Positions 11,716-24,018 are shown, numbered from the stretch's first letter. The stretch: DNA of 64,000 nucleotides from Coleophoma eucalyptorum (GCA_026120035.1 JALRME010000020.1:372001-436000), one strand, 5' to 3'. The notes: generated by a model not told the origin, from the sequence alone. Numbers and translations: made by a program.

Positions 11716-13950
11716 ATGTCCCCAGGTGCAAACAACGAAGGCTTTTCCGTTGCCAATGGCAGCGGAATGGATGGTGTGCGGACTGGAGAGGGAAGTGCTG
11801 TCCGAGATGTGGTTATTGCTGGTGCTGGACCAGCGGGTTTGATGCTTGCGTAGGTTTTTGAGGGCATGGTCCCAATTTCTTTGTCACTTTTCTAATTCGG
11901 AATTGTTACTGTTTTTCTTCTGTTGTGGTTTTGGACCATGGTTTGAGAGGCTAGCTTTAGTGAATGGGCAGCTAACGTATGGGTTTGGGGGATACAGGTC
12001 CAATTTGGCTAGATATGGCATCACACCTACAATTGTAGATGATCGGAGTGACAAGACCTCGACGGGGAGAGCGGATGGGCTGCAACCAAAGACGATAGAA
12101 ACATTCAAGCAATTGGGAATGGCTGATTCGTTAATGAGAAAGGGAGTCAAGATTTACGACATCTGTTTCTGGGTAAGAAAAAGTGTTTCCGCTACTTGCT
12201 ATAATGTGGTCATGAGTCACTGATTGTTGACGCAGAACTCCACCGCTACTACACCATTGCATCGTCAAAGACGCGAAATCCACTACCCACCTGAAGTCGA
12301 TGTCAATGACCCTTTCATTTTGCTTGTCCACCAAGGCATGGTAGAAGATATCTTCATTGAGGACTTGAGGGACAGAGGTATCGAGGTGATGAGAAGTAGT
12401 CCGTTTATAGAATATACTTCGACTGAAGACGTAGAAGCCCCTATCCAGATCACATGTGGCGGCGGCTCAGATGGATCTACGAAGGCAATGGGGGCGAAAT
12501 ATCTGGTTGGATGTGATGGTGCAAGATCTATGGTCAGAAACAGTATCGCAGGTGCGGAGATGGAGGGTGACAGTACTCGTGCCCCTTGGGGTGTCCTTGA
12601 TGGTAAGTTCATAGTCAGATGAAATGCACAAGATTAGCATACTAACTGTTTCTAGGTGTCATCGAGACTGATTTCCCTGATCTCTGGAGTAAAGTAGTCA
12701 TTCATTCCGAGGAACACGGAACAATTCTCTGCATTCCACGAGAGAGGAATATGACGCGATTGTATATCGAGCTCAATCCGGGTATGAAGGATGTCCTATC
12801 CTCAGAAGCTGCCTCTCAGGAATTTGTCATGAAGCGAGCGCAGGAGATTGTCGCTCCATTCACTTTGACTTGGAAGACTGTTGGTAAGTTCGTCTTTCAA
12901 ACTAGCTGAATGTTATGCTGACGGCAGTAGAATGGTTCAGCGTATATAAAGTCGGCCAAAGGGTAGCCAATCGCTTCACAGACGATGCAGAAAGAGTATT
13001 TATAACTGGAGATGTAAGGCTTTTCGATTGTGCAGAACAAGAGAATGTCAACTAATCATTCCCAGGCCGCACACACCCACTCTCCCAAAGCAGCACAGGG
13101 CATGAATGTAAGCATGCACGACAGCTTCAACCTATCCTGGAAACTCAACCTCGCGATCCGCGGCCTTGCTCTCCCATCCCTCCTTAATACCTACACAGCC
13201 GAGCGTCGTAAGATCGCCCAAGACCTCATTAATTTCGACTACGAACATGCCAACGCCTTCGCCGCAGGCGATTCTAAAGCCCTGGCCGAGAACTTTGCAA
13301 CGAACATCAGCTTCATTTCTGGAATTGGGGCAAAATACGCTCCGAATGTTTTGAACGAGCCTACGACTTTGGGCGGCGGCTTACAAGCTGGTGCTTTACT
13401 AAGTCCCGCAAGAGTAACCAGGTACATCGATGCCAACCCGGTCGATCTCCAACTCGACATCCCCATGCTGGGACAATTCCGGATGGTGTTCTTCACATCA
13501 AATCCAAGAGCTGCAGTCCCCTTTCTCTCAGAAATCTCACAACACCTTATATCCTCCTCCTCAGTCCTCGGCCGCGCATCCCTATCCGCCGCAAAATCCT
13601 ACGCCGTGCTCAACACTCCCGCCCCAGAAACAGAAGAGTTCGTGCAGCCACAGCGATACACGGCTGTGAGCAAGCTGTACACACCGGCGCTTGTCACGAC
13701 GGCAGCGAAGGACGATGTAGAGATTGCGGACTTGCCATTGTTGTGGAAGGACAGTCGCTGGACATTCTACCTCGATGATGTGATGGGTTGTACGAAAAAA
13801 TGGGTCGGTGATATCAAGGAGGGTGAGGTGGTGATTTTGAACGTTCGGCCAGATGGCTATGTAGGCTCTCTGAAGGCCTTTGGGCACCAGGAAGCTGAGG
13901 GTGCTTGTGCTTGGCTAGATGGATATTACGGTGGTTTCTTGAAGGCGTGA
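11716..13950 (+). CDS. hxnV: FAD monooxygenase, phenol 2-monooxygenase family (HxnV-like)
   Basis: Six exons (11716-11849, 11998-12172, 12236-12602, 12656-12883, 12928-13013, 13066-13950) give 624 aa. Seen in order: Rossmann motif [13 protein letters not shown] near residue 35 (split by intron 1), DG motif [14 protein letters not shown] motif [19 protein letters not shown], and a C-terminal thioredoxin-like domain (about residues 430-620) with LYTPALV and [12 protein letters not shown]. That architecture is specific to phenol-hydroxylase-type enzymes. In the A. nidulans scheme HxnV hydroxylates 2,5-dihydroxypyridine to a trihydroxypyridine. The first codons (to about residue 30) are a variable extension. 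Confidence 0.92.
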
Positions 13951-14476
13951 TTATGACTAGGTCCAGGTACCTTCGATATAAATCTCAATAATAGCTTGTT
14001 TCTTGAACGTATCCTTTTCAGTAAATGGCATGACATTAAAGTATCCACATTATCCTACGAAGCGCTCACTAAAAGGACGATAGGAGTATAGGCTTAGGCT
14101 ATTTAAAGGCTCCGAAGTTGTGAAGTCTTGATAGATTTGCAGATGAGTTTGTAGATTAAGCGACCAGAAAACTCACAGGCCAAATGCCATTAAGGGATTT
14201 CATACCTTAGCTCTTTCACAACCATTTGGTTCACCTGCCTTAAGGAGTTGCTTTTCAAGAAAATGCTCAATTCTATTCATCTTTGTGCCATTTCTCCCTT
14301 TTTGTTAAGTCGATTGCAGTCATGACCACTGTTCTCGGTAACTTGGATTTCTGGGATACTAGCTTTTAGATGGATGGATTTCAAAGAATGTAACGACGAA
14401 AGCCAAGTGGATTATCCATTCACTTATCTACACTAAGTTGAAAGTACCATTCCCTGCTCTAGAGAACCCAGTTCTC
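13951..14476. other. Convergent intergenic region hxnV / hxnX
   Basis: Tail-to-tail spacer of 526 nt, AT-rich with short pyrimidine tracts. No gene, RNA or repeat was recognised. It probably holds both 3' untranslated regions. Confidence 0.55.
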
Positions 14477-15978
14477 CTACAGCCGACTCAGAAGATTCTC
14501 TTCGGGAGCAGGCGGCCAGAACTTATCCACCTCAACCTCACAACGCCAACCTAGTAACCCTTCTGCAAACTTCCCATCCTTCCACGCCAGCGCATCTCCT
14601 TCCTCACCCGCTCGCATGACACGATCCCGCTCTTGCTGCTCTGGTCCATCGTGCAAGTGATAAAGCCACTGCTGCCTATTTCCCCTCTCAACTACCATCT
14701 CCGTCCTCGATGCGCGGATTTTCTGATAAATATCTAGCAGCTGGCTCTTGGACTGGGTGGTCCTCCGCGAGAATAACTCGCCCAACACTGCGGCATCTTC
14801 GAGAGACATGCCGGCGCCCGACGCGAGGTAGGGGAGTGTGGCATGTACGGCGTCGCCTAACATCGTGAATGCGCCGGATGGATGTGACCATGATTCCATG
14901 CCAGGACGGATGCAGAGACGCCACTTGTAGACGGATTCGCAAAGCGAGAGAAGTTTTGGGATTCGTGGATCCCAGTCTTTATAAAGCGCACGCATCTCTT
15001 CTACGTTGCCTTCCAGTGTGTTGGCTCCCGCTGGCATATCATCAGGGACAAGGAGAACCATGTTGAAGAGCTCGCCGCCGCGAAGAACGTAATTGACTGC
15101 CATGGTCTTAGTAATTTATGTTGAAGATTGATAAGGCTATATTCGAAGAACTTACCAGCATGTGCATCAGGACCAAGCCAGTAATTCACTTGCGGATTCG
15201 TTACCAAGTCCGCCAATTCCGGATCCTTCAGCATCTCCTTTGTTGACAATAGCAGCCTATAAGCCAAGTCTCCCGTCAATGTTGGAGGATCCTCTCGACC
15301 CAGTAAAATCTCTCTCAGCCTTGAATTGATACCATCAGCTCCAACGACCAAATCACCTGTATGCTTCTCCCCGTTCTGCAGAACCACTGTTGCCTTTTCA
15401 CCATTTTCATCACAGATAACATCTTGCACGCGTGCGTTTACTTTCATCTTTGCGCCCAGCTCTACCGCCCGCTCAAGCAGGCAGTTATGCAAATTCGCGC
15501 GGTGGAAATCCCAGTAGAATGTGCCCGGATACTTGGCAGCGGACTCGCGGAAATTCATGTGTGAGATATAATTGCCTTTCCAGCCCAGGAAGTTTACTTG
15601 CTTGGGCTTAGTTGCGTGCTTGTCCAGCATGTCGTGCATGCCCCAGCTTTGCAAGACGCGGCTGCTGTTGGGTAAGATTTGGATGCCTGCTCCGACCTAA
15701 TTCCTGAGAGTTAGGAAAATTGGATAAGGATGAGAGAGATTGAGTTGGGTGATGTTACCTCGCCGATTTCCGAGGCTGCTTCGAAGACTTCGACATCATG
15801 TCCTGCGAGGAGAAGGGCAATTGCGGCTCCTAGCCCTCCTAGACCTGCCCCGACAACTATGACCTGGTTCCTACTCTTAGCCCGATTCCTAACATGATGT
15901 TATTCCGCATTGGGGCCGTACCTTCATTTTCGACCCATCGTCTCGCACAATCTTCTGTTTGATGGGTATGGGAGACAT
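14477..15978 (-). CDS. hxnX: FAD monooxygenase, salicylate-hydroxylase/NicC type (HxnX-like)
   Basis: Four exons on the minus strand (15978-15922, 15863-15759, 15696-15156, 15096-14477) give 440 aa. The FAD-binding motif VIVVGAGLGGLGAA starts exon 2, VVGADGINSRLREIL is the DG motif, and MLGDAVHATLPYLASGAGM is the GD/FAD-ribityl motif. The exon 3/4 junction was set to read PDAHA-VNYVLRGG, using the CAG at 15099-15097; the nearer AG breaks frame. The group hydroxylates aromatic carboxylates, often with decarboxylation. HxnX in A. nidulans converts 6-hydroxynicotinate to 2,5-dihydroxypyridine, as bacterial NicC does. It is divergently paired with the hxnY-like gene. Confidence 0.91.
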
Positions 15979-16389
15979 CTTGGCAGGTCAAATTCACAAT
16001 CTACAAGGGCGTATTTGCTGACGGCAAGTGACTGAAAAAACGACAAGAAGCTCGAGCTATGTGCAGGAGAAGAATTGCTGGTTCCTAGCCTCACTGACAG
16101 CCTCTTACATCGGGCTACAAGAATCAAAGGCTGAATGTTGTGTTCGATCAGATCATAAGCTCCTTGGAGACTTTCGAATTCAAGCTGACATAAGTGGAGG
16201 GAATGTTTAGGATATGTGTGATGGAGAAAGCACCCAAGAGTCCTGGATCGGAGGTTATCAGCCAAGTCTCCTGATCTCAGAGCGCTGTATCTATTCCGAC
16301 GATATGCGCCGTTGTCATTCTGTTATCGGCAGGCTTGTAGCCTTGTGCGAATTTCTAGACTAGGACGGAAATGTTGCAGCAGTGGGGTA

Positions 16390-16419
16390 GGTACATGGAT
16401 ACAAGGGGTACATGGATAC
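16390..16419. repeat. 13-bp direct repeat in hxnX/hxnY promoter
   Basis: GGTACATGGATAC occurs at 16390-16402 and again at 16407-16419, separated by 4 nt, directly beside the AGTGGGG box at 16381-16387. The 17-nt repeat period is compatible with tandem factor binding sites but also with simple slippage. Confidence 0.7.
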
Positions 16420-16569
16420 CAGCTCTAGACTGACGCAATGCAATGCGGTTTCGACGTGGAAGGGAATGGGTGGAGTGGAGGGTGAAGTGCAAGAGGCGAT
16501 GAATCCAGGAAAACAAACCAAGGTAGTGAGTGATAAGCGCCCGGGAGGGGCTGTTGAGCCTAGCTTGCT

Positions 16570-16581
16570 CCCCCACTCTTG
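16570..16581 (+). promoter_or_regulatory. CCCCCACTCTTG box, hxnX/hxnY promoter
   Basis: CCCCCACTCTTG, followed by TCCA. It shares the CCACTCTTG core with the 17-bp element upstream of hxnV and hxnS/hxnT. A G-rich complement fits a two-finger C2H2 protein with RSDHLQR-type helix residues, as in the cluster regulator. The assignment is inference. Confidence 0.4.
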
Positions 16582-16912
16582 TCCACGTTGTTGCCCGATC
16601 CTGATATATCGGACACCCCACTCCCGTCGGTCATCGGCCTTTAGGCTTGCACTCGAATTCCATGCCTTCCGAATCCCCCGCCTTTCCTCAAGACATGGGT
16701 TCCTTGCCATCAAACGATCCTTATCGTCCACTTATGTGCATCAGATCATTATATTTCTGTTCCGTTGCAAAAACACCACGAGGGTTTGTATATACCAGCT
16801 TGGAATCTGTATGCTGTCGTGCACAAACAACGAACAACAAACATCAGCACATGCCCTTCTTGTCCAACCTTCCGTCATCTCTTATCCAAATCAACGTCCA
16901 ATTGCCCTCGCC

Positions 16913-18191
16913 ATGCCAGCAACTGCACCTCCCATTCTTGATTTCTCACGTGAGGTTTGCTTTCATGGAAGGGTTTACAACAGCTAACAGGAAACCATGC
17001 AGCATTCTATGGTACTGATCTCCAAGCAAAACTAAAACTCGTCGAAGATGTGAAGAAGTGCTGTCTACATAATGGTTTTTTCCAGATTGTTGGACATAAC
17101 GTGCCAGCCGAGCTGCAAGAGCGAACAATAAACTGCGTCAAGGAATTCTTCGCACTACCACAAGAGCTAAAGGAGAAAGTTCATAAGAGTATGTCAGCCC
17201 TCAAAGATTCCGAAGCCGACTTAGTACCCGAGACTGATTGGAAAATCGTGCACCATAGATCTGACAACCTGGAACCGAGGCTACGAGAATCTGGGCTCCC
17301 AAATCCTCGAAGCAGGCACGCAACCGGATCAGAAAGAAGGCTTCTACATCGGCGAAGAAATCCCAACCACACACCCTTACTTCACGCAGAAGAAACTCAA
17401 CAGCGGACCTAACCAATGGCCCGTGGGACTTTCCAACCCGTCCGCCTTCCAAAATACGTCTATGGAATACTACAAAGCGATGCACGCCCTCGCACGCGAT
17501 GTTCTCATCGTCCTTGCTCAAACCCTGGGGCTTGACGAGGATTATTTCAACAAAGGCTTCACCAAGGATGCCGTTGCTACGTTGAGATATCTGCATTATC
17601 CACCCCAGCAGAAGGATGGCGACGAGAAGCTCAAGCGGGGCATTGGTGCGCATACGGATTTTGGATCGGTGACGCTGCTGATGCAGGATGAGGTGGATGG
17701 GCTCCAAGTTTGGGAGAAGGAGACGAGCGAATGGCTTGATGTAAGTTTGCTTCTGTTCTCGTCATTTGATCTCCCCCCTCACCCCGCTTCCCTTCCTCCG
17801 TCATCCATTTCTTAAGGAGAAAAAGGGGATGGTACTGATGGCAACACAGGTTGTACCCACAAAAGGCGCCTACGTCGTCAACCTGGGAAACATGTTTATG
17901 CGCTGGTCTAACGACCGCTACATCTCCAATCTCCACCGCGTCATCAACAAATCTGGCAAGGAGCGCTACTCGATCCCCTTCTTCTACAGCGGCAACCCAG
18001 ATTACGTGATCGACTGCTTACCAAACTGCCGCGCGGAGGGTGAGGAGAAGAAATACCCACCCATTACTGTTGAGGGCGCGGTTGGTGGTAGCTATAAAGC
18101 AAGTTACGGCGCTGCTGAGGCATGGAAGAAAGAGTTAGAAGAGAAGAAGACTGGCGGTGCGGAAGTCAAGGTTGAGGCTATTTCTGTTTAG
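16913..18191 (+). CDS. hxnY: 2-oxoglutarate/Fe(II) dioxygenase (HxnY-like)
   Basis: Four exons (16913-16949, 17003-17188, 17259-17740, 17850-18191) give 348 aa. The DIOX_N part has NGFFQIVGHNVP, and the 2OG-FeII_Oxy domain has the iron ligands HTDFGSVTLL (HxD) and the distal His in NLHRVINKSGKERYSIPFF, with the RxS pair binding 2-oxoglutarate. This is the isopenicillin-N-synthase-like group, which includes fungal thymine hydroxylases. HxnY is part of the A. nidulans nicotinate regulon as an accessory hydroxylase whose exact substrate I cannot state. It ends 231 nt from the stop of the molybdo-hydroxylase gene, tail to tail. Confidence 0.9.
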
Positions 18192-18422
18192 GATGGGTTA
18201 TGGGTTTGTATATTTTGGGAAGGGTTTGGACTGGAGTTTGTTCGCGAATGATGTGTTTTTCCAACAATTACGACACCTTTATGCATGTGTATTTAGGAGA
18301 AGATAGAATAAGAAACCTTTTATTTGCCAATTGAGCTACATTTTTTGTATGCTAGTTGCAGCTAATCATTCTAATAGTGTACTACCCATCGCTAAAGATA
18401 TCAAAAATCTCTCCAAAATTCT

Positions 18423-21400
18423 CTAAGCGACGGCAACAAAGAAATTCTTCTCGCCTTTCGGTTCCACTGTACCCATTCGCAAAAGGTCATCACCGACAGC
18501 GAGCCTCAATTTCTCCGCCGTGGCGGGAGAGTCAAGAGTAAGGTAATCCTCAACACCATTCATCTTCCTAGCCTGGACCAAAGCATCGCGTAGAGCAAAT
18601 AGCACCGTGGCCCCCAGGAACAAAGGAGGCTCACCAGTTCCTTTGGATGATTGAATACTACGCAAACTCTTCCAGCCATCTTTGACCTCTTGTAAAAAAG
18701 TGACATTAAACTCTTGTGGGATATCTGAGAAGCCAGGGATCTTGTATGTACCGGGCCCGCGTGTGAAGAGCTGGCCCGTCTGGGTCCAGAGCGATTCTTC
18801 CATGGTGAACAAGCCTTGGCCTTGTACGAAGGCGCCTTCGATCTGGCCGTAGTCGATTGCTGGATTGATAGAGCGACCAACATCCATTTTGATGTCGGTT
18901 CGTAGGACGGTGTGGTCGCCTGTAAGGAGATCAAGCTCTACTTCGCTGCAGCCGATACCTTGCGTGAAATAGTAATACATCGGTTTCACGGTCTCGATAT
19001 CATAGTTGCCCCAGACATAACCAATCCGAGGCATCTTCCAGAATCCATTCGCAGCCAAGTTCACTCGGTCAATATAGGCTGCGTGTGCAATCGTCTTCAT
19101 GGTAGCTTTTGGCCCGAACTTCTCCCAGTATGGCTTTAGGCGTTCGTTAAGTTGGTCGCAAGCGTCTTTTACTGCCATGCCATTGAGATCGCTTCCCGAG
19201 GAAGCTGCTGTTGGTGAAGCATTTGCTGTGTGGTATGAAGCTGTATCTTGTGTGAAAATTGCATCAATAGGTACTTTGAGTTCTTGGGCTGCAACCTGGC
19301 ACATTTTTGTATAAAGACCTGCTTTAAGTTAGTATCGTTGATAGCTCACAGCATGAGAGTCTGCATTACCTTGGCCCATTTCTGTGCCTCCATGATGAAG
19401 CAAAACACTTCCATCAGCGAAGATCTTTACACTAGCAGCAGCTTGATTCAGGTGAAGAGCAGTAGCAAAGCTCAAACCAAATTTGACAGGAAGCATCGCC
19501 ATACCGCGCTTCTTCCACCTATTTTTGGTATTGAAGTCCGCTATCTGGGCCTTTCTCTCTTCATAATTGCACTGCTCCTTCAACTCCTCGAAGATTTGGG
19601 GAATATGCCAATCAACATCAATCTTTTGTAAGAACGGTGTAACATCACCCTCCTTGTAGAGATTCTTGATTCGTAAATCATCTACAGAAATTCCAAGACC
19701 TTCGGCAACGGCTGTCATGTAGCTTTCAGCAATGAACATAGCTTGTGGTCCACCAAAACCTCGGAAAGCAGTATTGCTGTGAATATTTGTCTTGCAAACA
19801 TGTCCTCGTATGTGAACGTGTGGAATCTCGTAACTTCCATCCACATGTGTACAGCAGCGATCCATGACTGCTCCTGACATGTCGTAGCTGTATCCAGCAT
19901 TGTCATATATATCTGCATCAAATGCTACCAGTTTTCCATCGTTCATCACCCCGACTTTCCAGCGTGCCTGCACAGGGTGGCGTTGTCCAGAGGTCATCAT
20001 ATCTTCATCACGGTTGAGCATCATGCGGACTGGTCGCTTCTCTTTCTTGGCTGCAATAGCACAGAGTGATGCAATAGGAACACTTCGAGATTCTTTTCCG
20101 CCAAAGGCACCACCCATCCTTTTCACTCTTGCATTAATTCTGTTACTCGGAACTCCAGTGACCTGACTGACAAATTCCTGTGTTTCCATTCTTGGTCTTG
20201 TCAGTAAAACATTATGTGCGAGTGTGTTGAGGTGAGCTTACGTGTTCTGGGTGGATGACCACACTTCCATGTTCCCATCTTCAATATGTGGAATTACTAA
20301 TGCTGCGTTCGTTTCCAAGTAGAAGTGCTCCTGACCGCCCATTCTCGTGGTACCCTCAAAAATCCTGTCGCACTTCTCAAAAGCCTCGTCAATCGATCCT
20401 TTGATAGCACAGCCTTTCCTTAGCTGTCGGCCATGTGCATAGAAACTCTTCGCCTCAATTGCCTCGTCAATCGTCAAGATTGCTGGTAAGTCCTCGTATA
20501 CAATTCGCACAAGCTTGGCAGCTGCTTGTGCTTCAATAGCTGTTTCGGCATAAACCATACCAATGGTTTGTCCGTGAGAGAGCACCTCTCCATCGGCAAA
20601 AAATTGTTCATCTTTCCGGACAGATCCCCAAAGATTTTGCTCCTTGGTGATAGAAGTCTTGTCAAGATAGCCAGCAGCTAGCCCTGGTCCAATTGCTGGG
20701 GCCCAATCGACCTCAATAAGCTTTGCATGTGCTCTAGTTGACAGAACTAAGGCGCCATACAATTCTCTTTCTTGGTGTGGCATATCATCGAGATATTCTG
20801 CCTCGCCAGTATTTTGTTTAAGTGCACTCATATGAGGCACTTGCTTGCCAACTACTCGCTGCTCATAAGGGTTGATGTTGTCTCTAACACCGAAAGAGAT
20901 TCCTCGATGGATTTCGTTTACAAGGTCTTCGTCAACCTCTCCGAGTTCCAATTCCTTAACCACTTCATGCCAAAACCGGAAGAAGAACGACAATGCCAAC
21001 GTCTTACGGTAGGTGGCCATACCTCCCGGAACTCCGAAGTTTAGATCAAAGTCCTGGCAAAGTGCTTCTAATCCTTTGTTAAGTGTTCTTGAATCGTGCC
21101 ATTTCATTCCTTGTAGCGAAGTTTTGGCGTTCTTTGCTTGCGTTGTGAAAGGTGCCATTCCTCCATAGGCAAGGGAGATGTCTGCAACCTTTCCATCGTT
21201 ATCGAGTATGACACGGAAAGCAGCCGTAACAATGGCAATATCATCGTCTTTCCTCTTCGCTTGTTTGTATGCTTTCATCACTACAGCTTCTTCCTTGGCT
21301 GGGATCGGAATTCGTATACTGGTTATGACAGAATCAGCTGGAAGGCTAGTTGTCCTGTAAGAAATGAAGAATGACTCTATTGGCAGAGGAAATTCGCCAC

Positions 21401-23148
21401 CAGAAATGCTCCTTGCTATCACGGTAGCTCCAGCTGCCAAAAGTACCGGGTTCATATCCGAGATAGGTGAAGCTGTTGCCAAGTTACCAGCTAGCGATGC
21501 AGCATTTCGAATTTGCCTTCCAGCGAAATATCGCAGTTGCTTTCTGCAAGCTTCTAAGACCAACCCTCTTCTTCCAAGTTTCTTAGAAAGGTCCTTGCAT
21601 GCATACTCCAGGTCCGTGAGCGGTGTATTGGCTCCAACCACCAACTCGGTCATTGATGCTAGTTCGTCTTCCGACTCAGGAATATGCATATCTGCAAGCT
21701 CTTCGATTTCTGAAACATATACAGAAACTGCAAAGTGTGAGTTCTTGAAGCGGACTTCGACCTGAACTTCACTAGCACCACCAACAAGCTTGATCGAAGG
21801 ATCTAGATCTTTAAGAGCAAGCAATTGCTTCAAAGTTGTTGGACAGATCCAGATCTTTTTCGAATTACCGTAGCATATCGGGGACTTCTGGAACTTCCAT
21901 AACGTCGGAGGGAAAATAAGCTCTGTAGCCGGAATGTATGGCAGAAACTCGAGTTTCAAAGCCCCGTCATTGTTTGCAGGTGGTGGTGCATCGAGAACAG
22001 TTCGTGTTTTTGTACCTTCGCCTTCTGTTCCCACGAGAGGATGTCGGACTCTTGACTTGATTGGTTTCCCATAGGTAGCTCCCGTTACCTTAATCTCTGA
22101 TTCGAGACTCGGGTTACTTGAAGACGAGTCTTCTTCTTGGGAATCAGAATCGGAAGTAACTTCCTCCGATGCGGTTGTGGAACAACTTGAAGCAAGGTCT
22201 GGCTTATCTCGACAACAGCCACCTGGTCTGCCGCATGATTGGGGAGATCTTACAATGTCTTTTGGGGCAACTTCTGATCGGTACGATGTATAATCACCGT
22301 CTTTCGAAGCTACAATATCAATCTTCTCATCTGCTGGCGTTTCCACAATTTTTCCTTTCAGGTCTTCCAGAATGAATGTCTTGGCAGCTTGTAAAATTGG
22401 CTTATATCCGGTGCATCGGCACAGGTTACCATCCAGATGTCCTTCAAGCTCAATATCGCTGGCAGAAAGATTAAATACTTTGTTGATAGGATCATAAGAG
22501 TTTCTGATCAACGCGTATAATGACATGCAAATGCCAGGTGTGCAAAAGCCGCATCTACACATAAGTTAGTAGGTATTCCGTGATGACGAGGACATAGAGA
22601 GAGATTCCGAGAAGTATGATCCTGACCAAATTTCCGAAATATTGGACTTCGAAGGATTGAAAGAGAAGAGCAAAACTTACTGTGATCCATGAAGTTTTGA
22701 TATCCGTTCCTGCAAGGGATGCGGGTATTGAGCATTTCCCAAACCCTCAATAGTGATAAGATGCTTTCCGACAACTTGGACTCCGTATCAGCTTGGACTG
22801 CAATGTTAATCACAGCATACAGAACTCACCACCGACCAGAGGGTACAGGCAGGCATTGACGGCCATATGCCTCAACCGTCCCTTATTCTTTCGGTCAATG
22901 GACTGTAACACGACGGTGCAAGCACCACAACCGCCCTCTCCACAACCTAATTTCGTCCCTTTGGCACCATGCCGTGATCTGATAAAGTCCAGCAGAGTCC
23001 ATTCAGGATTTGGATTTGCAAGCTCAATTCTTGTACCATTCATGAAGAAGTGAAGAGTAGATTCGGTGAATTCGCTTTCAATCAGCGATTGGAGTTTCTC
23101 GAAGACCGATGGCACGGCCGGCTTTCGAGGCGTGAATGGGAGAGCCAT
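18423..23148 (-). CDS. hxnS: Molybdo-flavo-iron-sulfur hydroxylase, xanthine dehydrogenase family (HxnS-like nicotinate hydroxylase)
   Basis: Five exons on the minus strand (23148-22830, 22780-22681, 22554-20242, 20190-19370, 19318-18423) give 1482 aa. In order: plant-type 2Fe-2S (LGCGEGGCGACT), second 2Fe-2S (CGFCTPG, CRCTGYKP), a linker (about 210-310), FAD domain (KLVGGASEVQVEV), and the Mo-cofactor domain with RMGGAFGGKES, NTAFRGFGGPQ and GTGEPPLFLG. Catalytic residues E944, R1054 and E1414 match the xanthine dehydrogenase set, so these residues do not separate HxA from HxnS. The motif reads GGAFGG where canonical enzymes have GGGFGG. Clustering with the full nicotinate gene set makes nicotinate 6-hydroxylation the likely role. 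The linker is unusually long, Cys-rich then Ser/Asp/Glu-rich, which explains the length above the usual 1350-1400. Intron 1's acceptor (22782-22781) is the least certain junction. Confidence 0.92.
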
Positions 23149-24018
23149 GATGAATTGAAAATGATAGTCTCAGCTCCGAAATGAGAGCAGAGGGTGGCAG
23201 GTAAGATGGAATCTGTGCCAGTGAGGCAAAGCTGGCTTCTGCGTAGATTTCTTTTCTTTTTCAATTCGTGCATGTGCGTGCCCAGTGACGAATGACTTCG
23301 GAACTTACGATGTGGCTTTCCTCAACAGCCGGAAGCGACTCACAAAGACAGTTGAGATTCAAGCTCGGATGTTCATCAGAGGGAAAGCACAGAGGTACCG
23401 CAATATCACAGTCACGCGGATCTGTTTCTGACAAATTGCCACCATCCGACTTGTGAGGGAAGAGCGCCAGAGCCTCTATACCATATACAGTGCGATACCA
23501 AGGATGGGGATTTGTGGAGCAGCCGTTGCGATAAGACAGGGTTCTACAGTAGCGCCGATCCTCCACTCTTGGTCATGCCAGGGGCTACCGACAAGAATGG
23601 ACTTCAACGCGCATTAACGTTGACTGAACTTGACTTGACTGCACAGCACTGGACTGCACATGGCTGCAGCATTTTCTATGACAGCGTTAAATTGGGAATC
23701 GATAAATCTCATCGACATGTCTGCCCACCTCTGCAATGCCATGCCATGTCGATAGACACCGAGGCGCAATACTCGACGGCTGTATGTGTCGCCATCGTCA
23801 CACCCTGGTCGGTCCCTGACCTGAGGCAGTTTCCCCTTAGTGGGGTGGAGGGGTACCTCTGCCGTAAGGTACTTAACAATTTTTCTTCTTTGTTTTCTCT
23901 GCTTAAACCCTCTGCTTGCTTCCATTCCTCTATTCCCTCCATATACCCGTCTCCCTTACTGAGACACTTTCAACAACAATCCTTCTCTATTCAGCTCGCA
24001 CTCTCTCTACCCGTCACT
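23149..24018. promoter_or_regulatory. Divergent promoter hxnS / hxnT
   Basis: An 870-nt shared promoter. It holds the 17-bp shared element (23559-23575), AGTGGGG at 23839-23845, and GATA boxes CGATAAG (23529-23535), CGATAAA (23700-23706) and CGATAG (23750-23755). The region before the hxnT start is pyrimidine-rich, as in fungal core promoters. Frames crossing it are not supported as genes. Confidence 0.55.
23559..23575 (+). promoter_or_regulatory. Shared 17-bp element, hxnS/hxnT copy
   Basis: TCCTCCACTCTTGGTCA, 411 nt from the hxnS ATG and 444 nt from the hxnT ATG, identical to the reverse complement of 11251-11267. A GATAAG box lies 24 nt upstream on the plus strand. Confidence 0.55.

Larger units (their letters stand above)
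15979..16912. promoter_or_regulatory. Divergent promoter hxnX / hxnY
   Basis: A 934-nt shared promoter. It holds CCCCCACTCTTG at 16570-16581, CCCCACT at 16616-16622, the same box inverted (AGTGGGG) at 16381-16387, a TGATAAG GATA box at 16531-16537, and a 13-bp direct repeat. An open frame crossing into the hxnY start is not coding: it has no domain and overlaps the real first exon in another frame. Confidence 0.55.

Noticed and set aside
16412..16987. 191-codon frame before hxnY
   Set aside because: Overlaps the real first exon and intron of the dioxygenase in another frame, has no domain and unusual composition.
18423..23148. Canonical purine xanthine dehydrogenase (HxA) as the primary call
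   Set aside because: The catalytic residues fit both HxA and HxnS, but the surrounding ten nicotinate-type genes and the GGAFGG variation favour HxnS. Kept open pending a gene tree.
23149..24018. UaY-type purine regulator site (TCGG-N6-CCGA)
   Set aside because: Searched by eye in the hydroxylase promoter; no match to both half sites at the right spacing was found.
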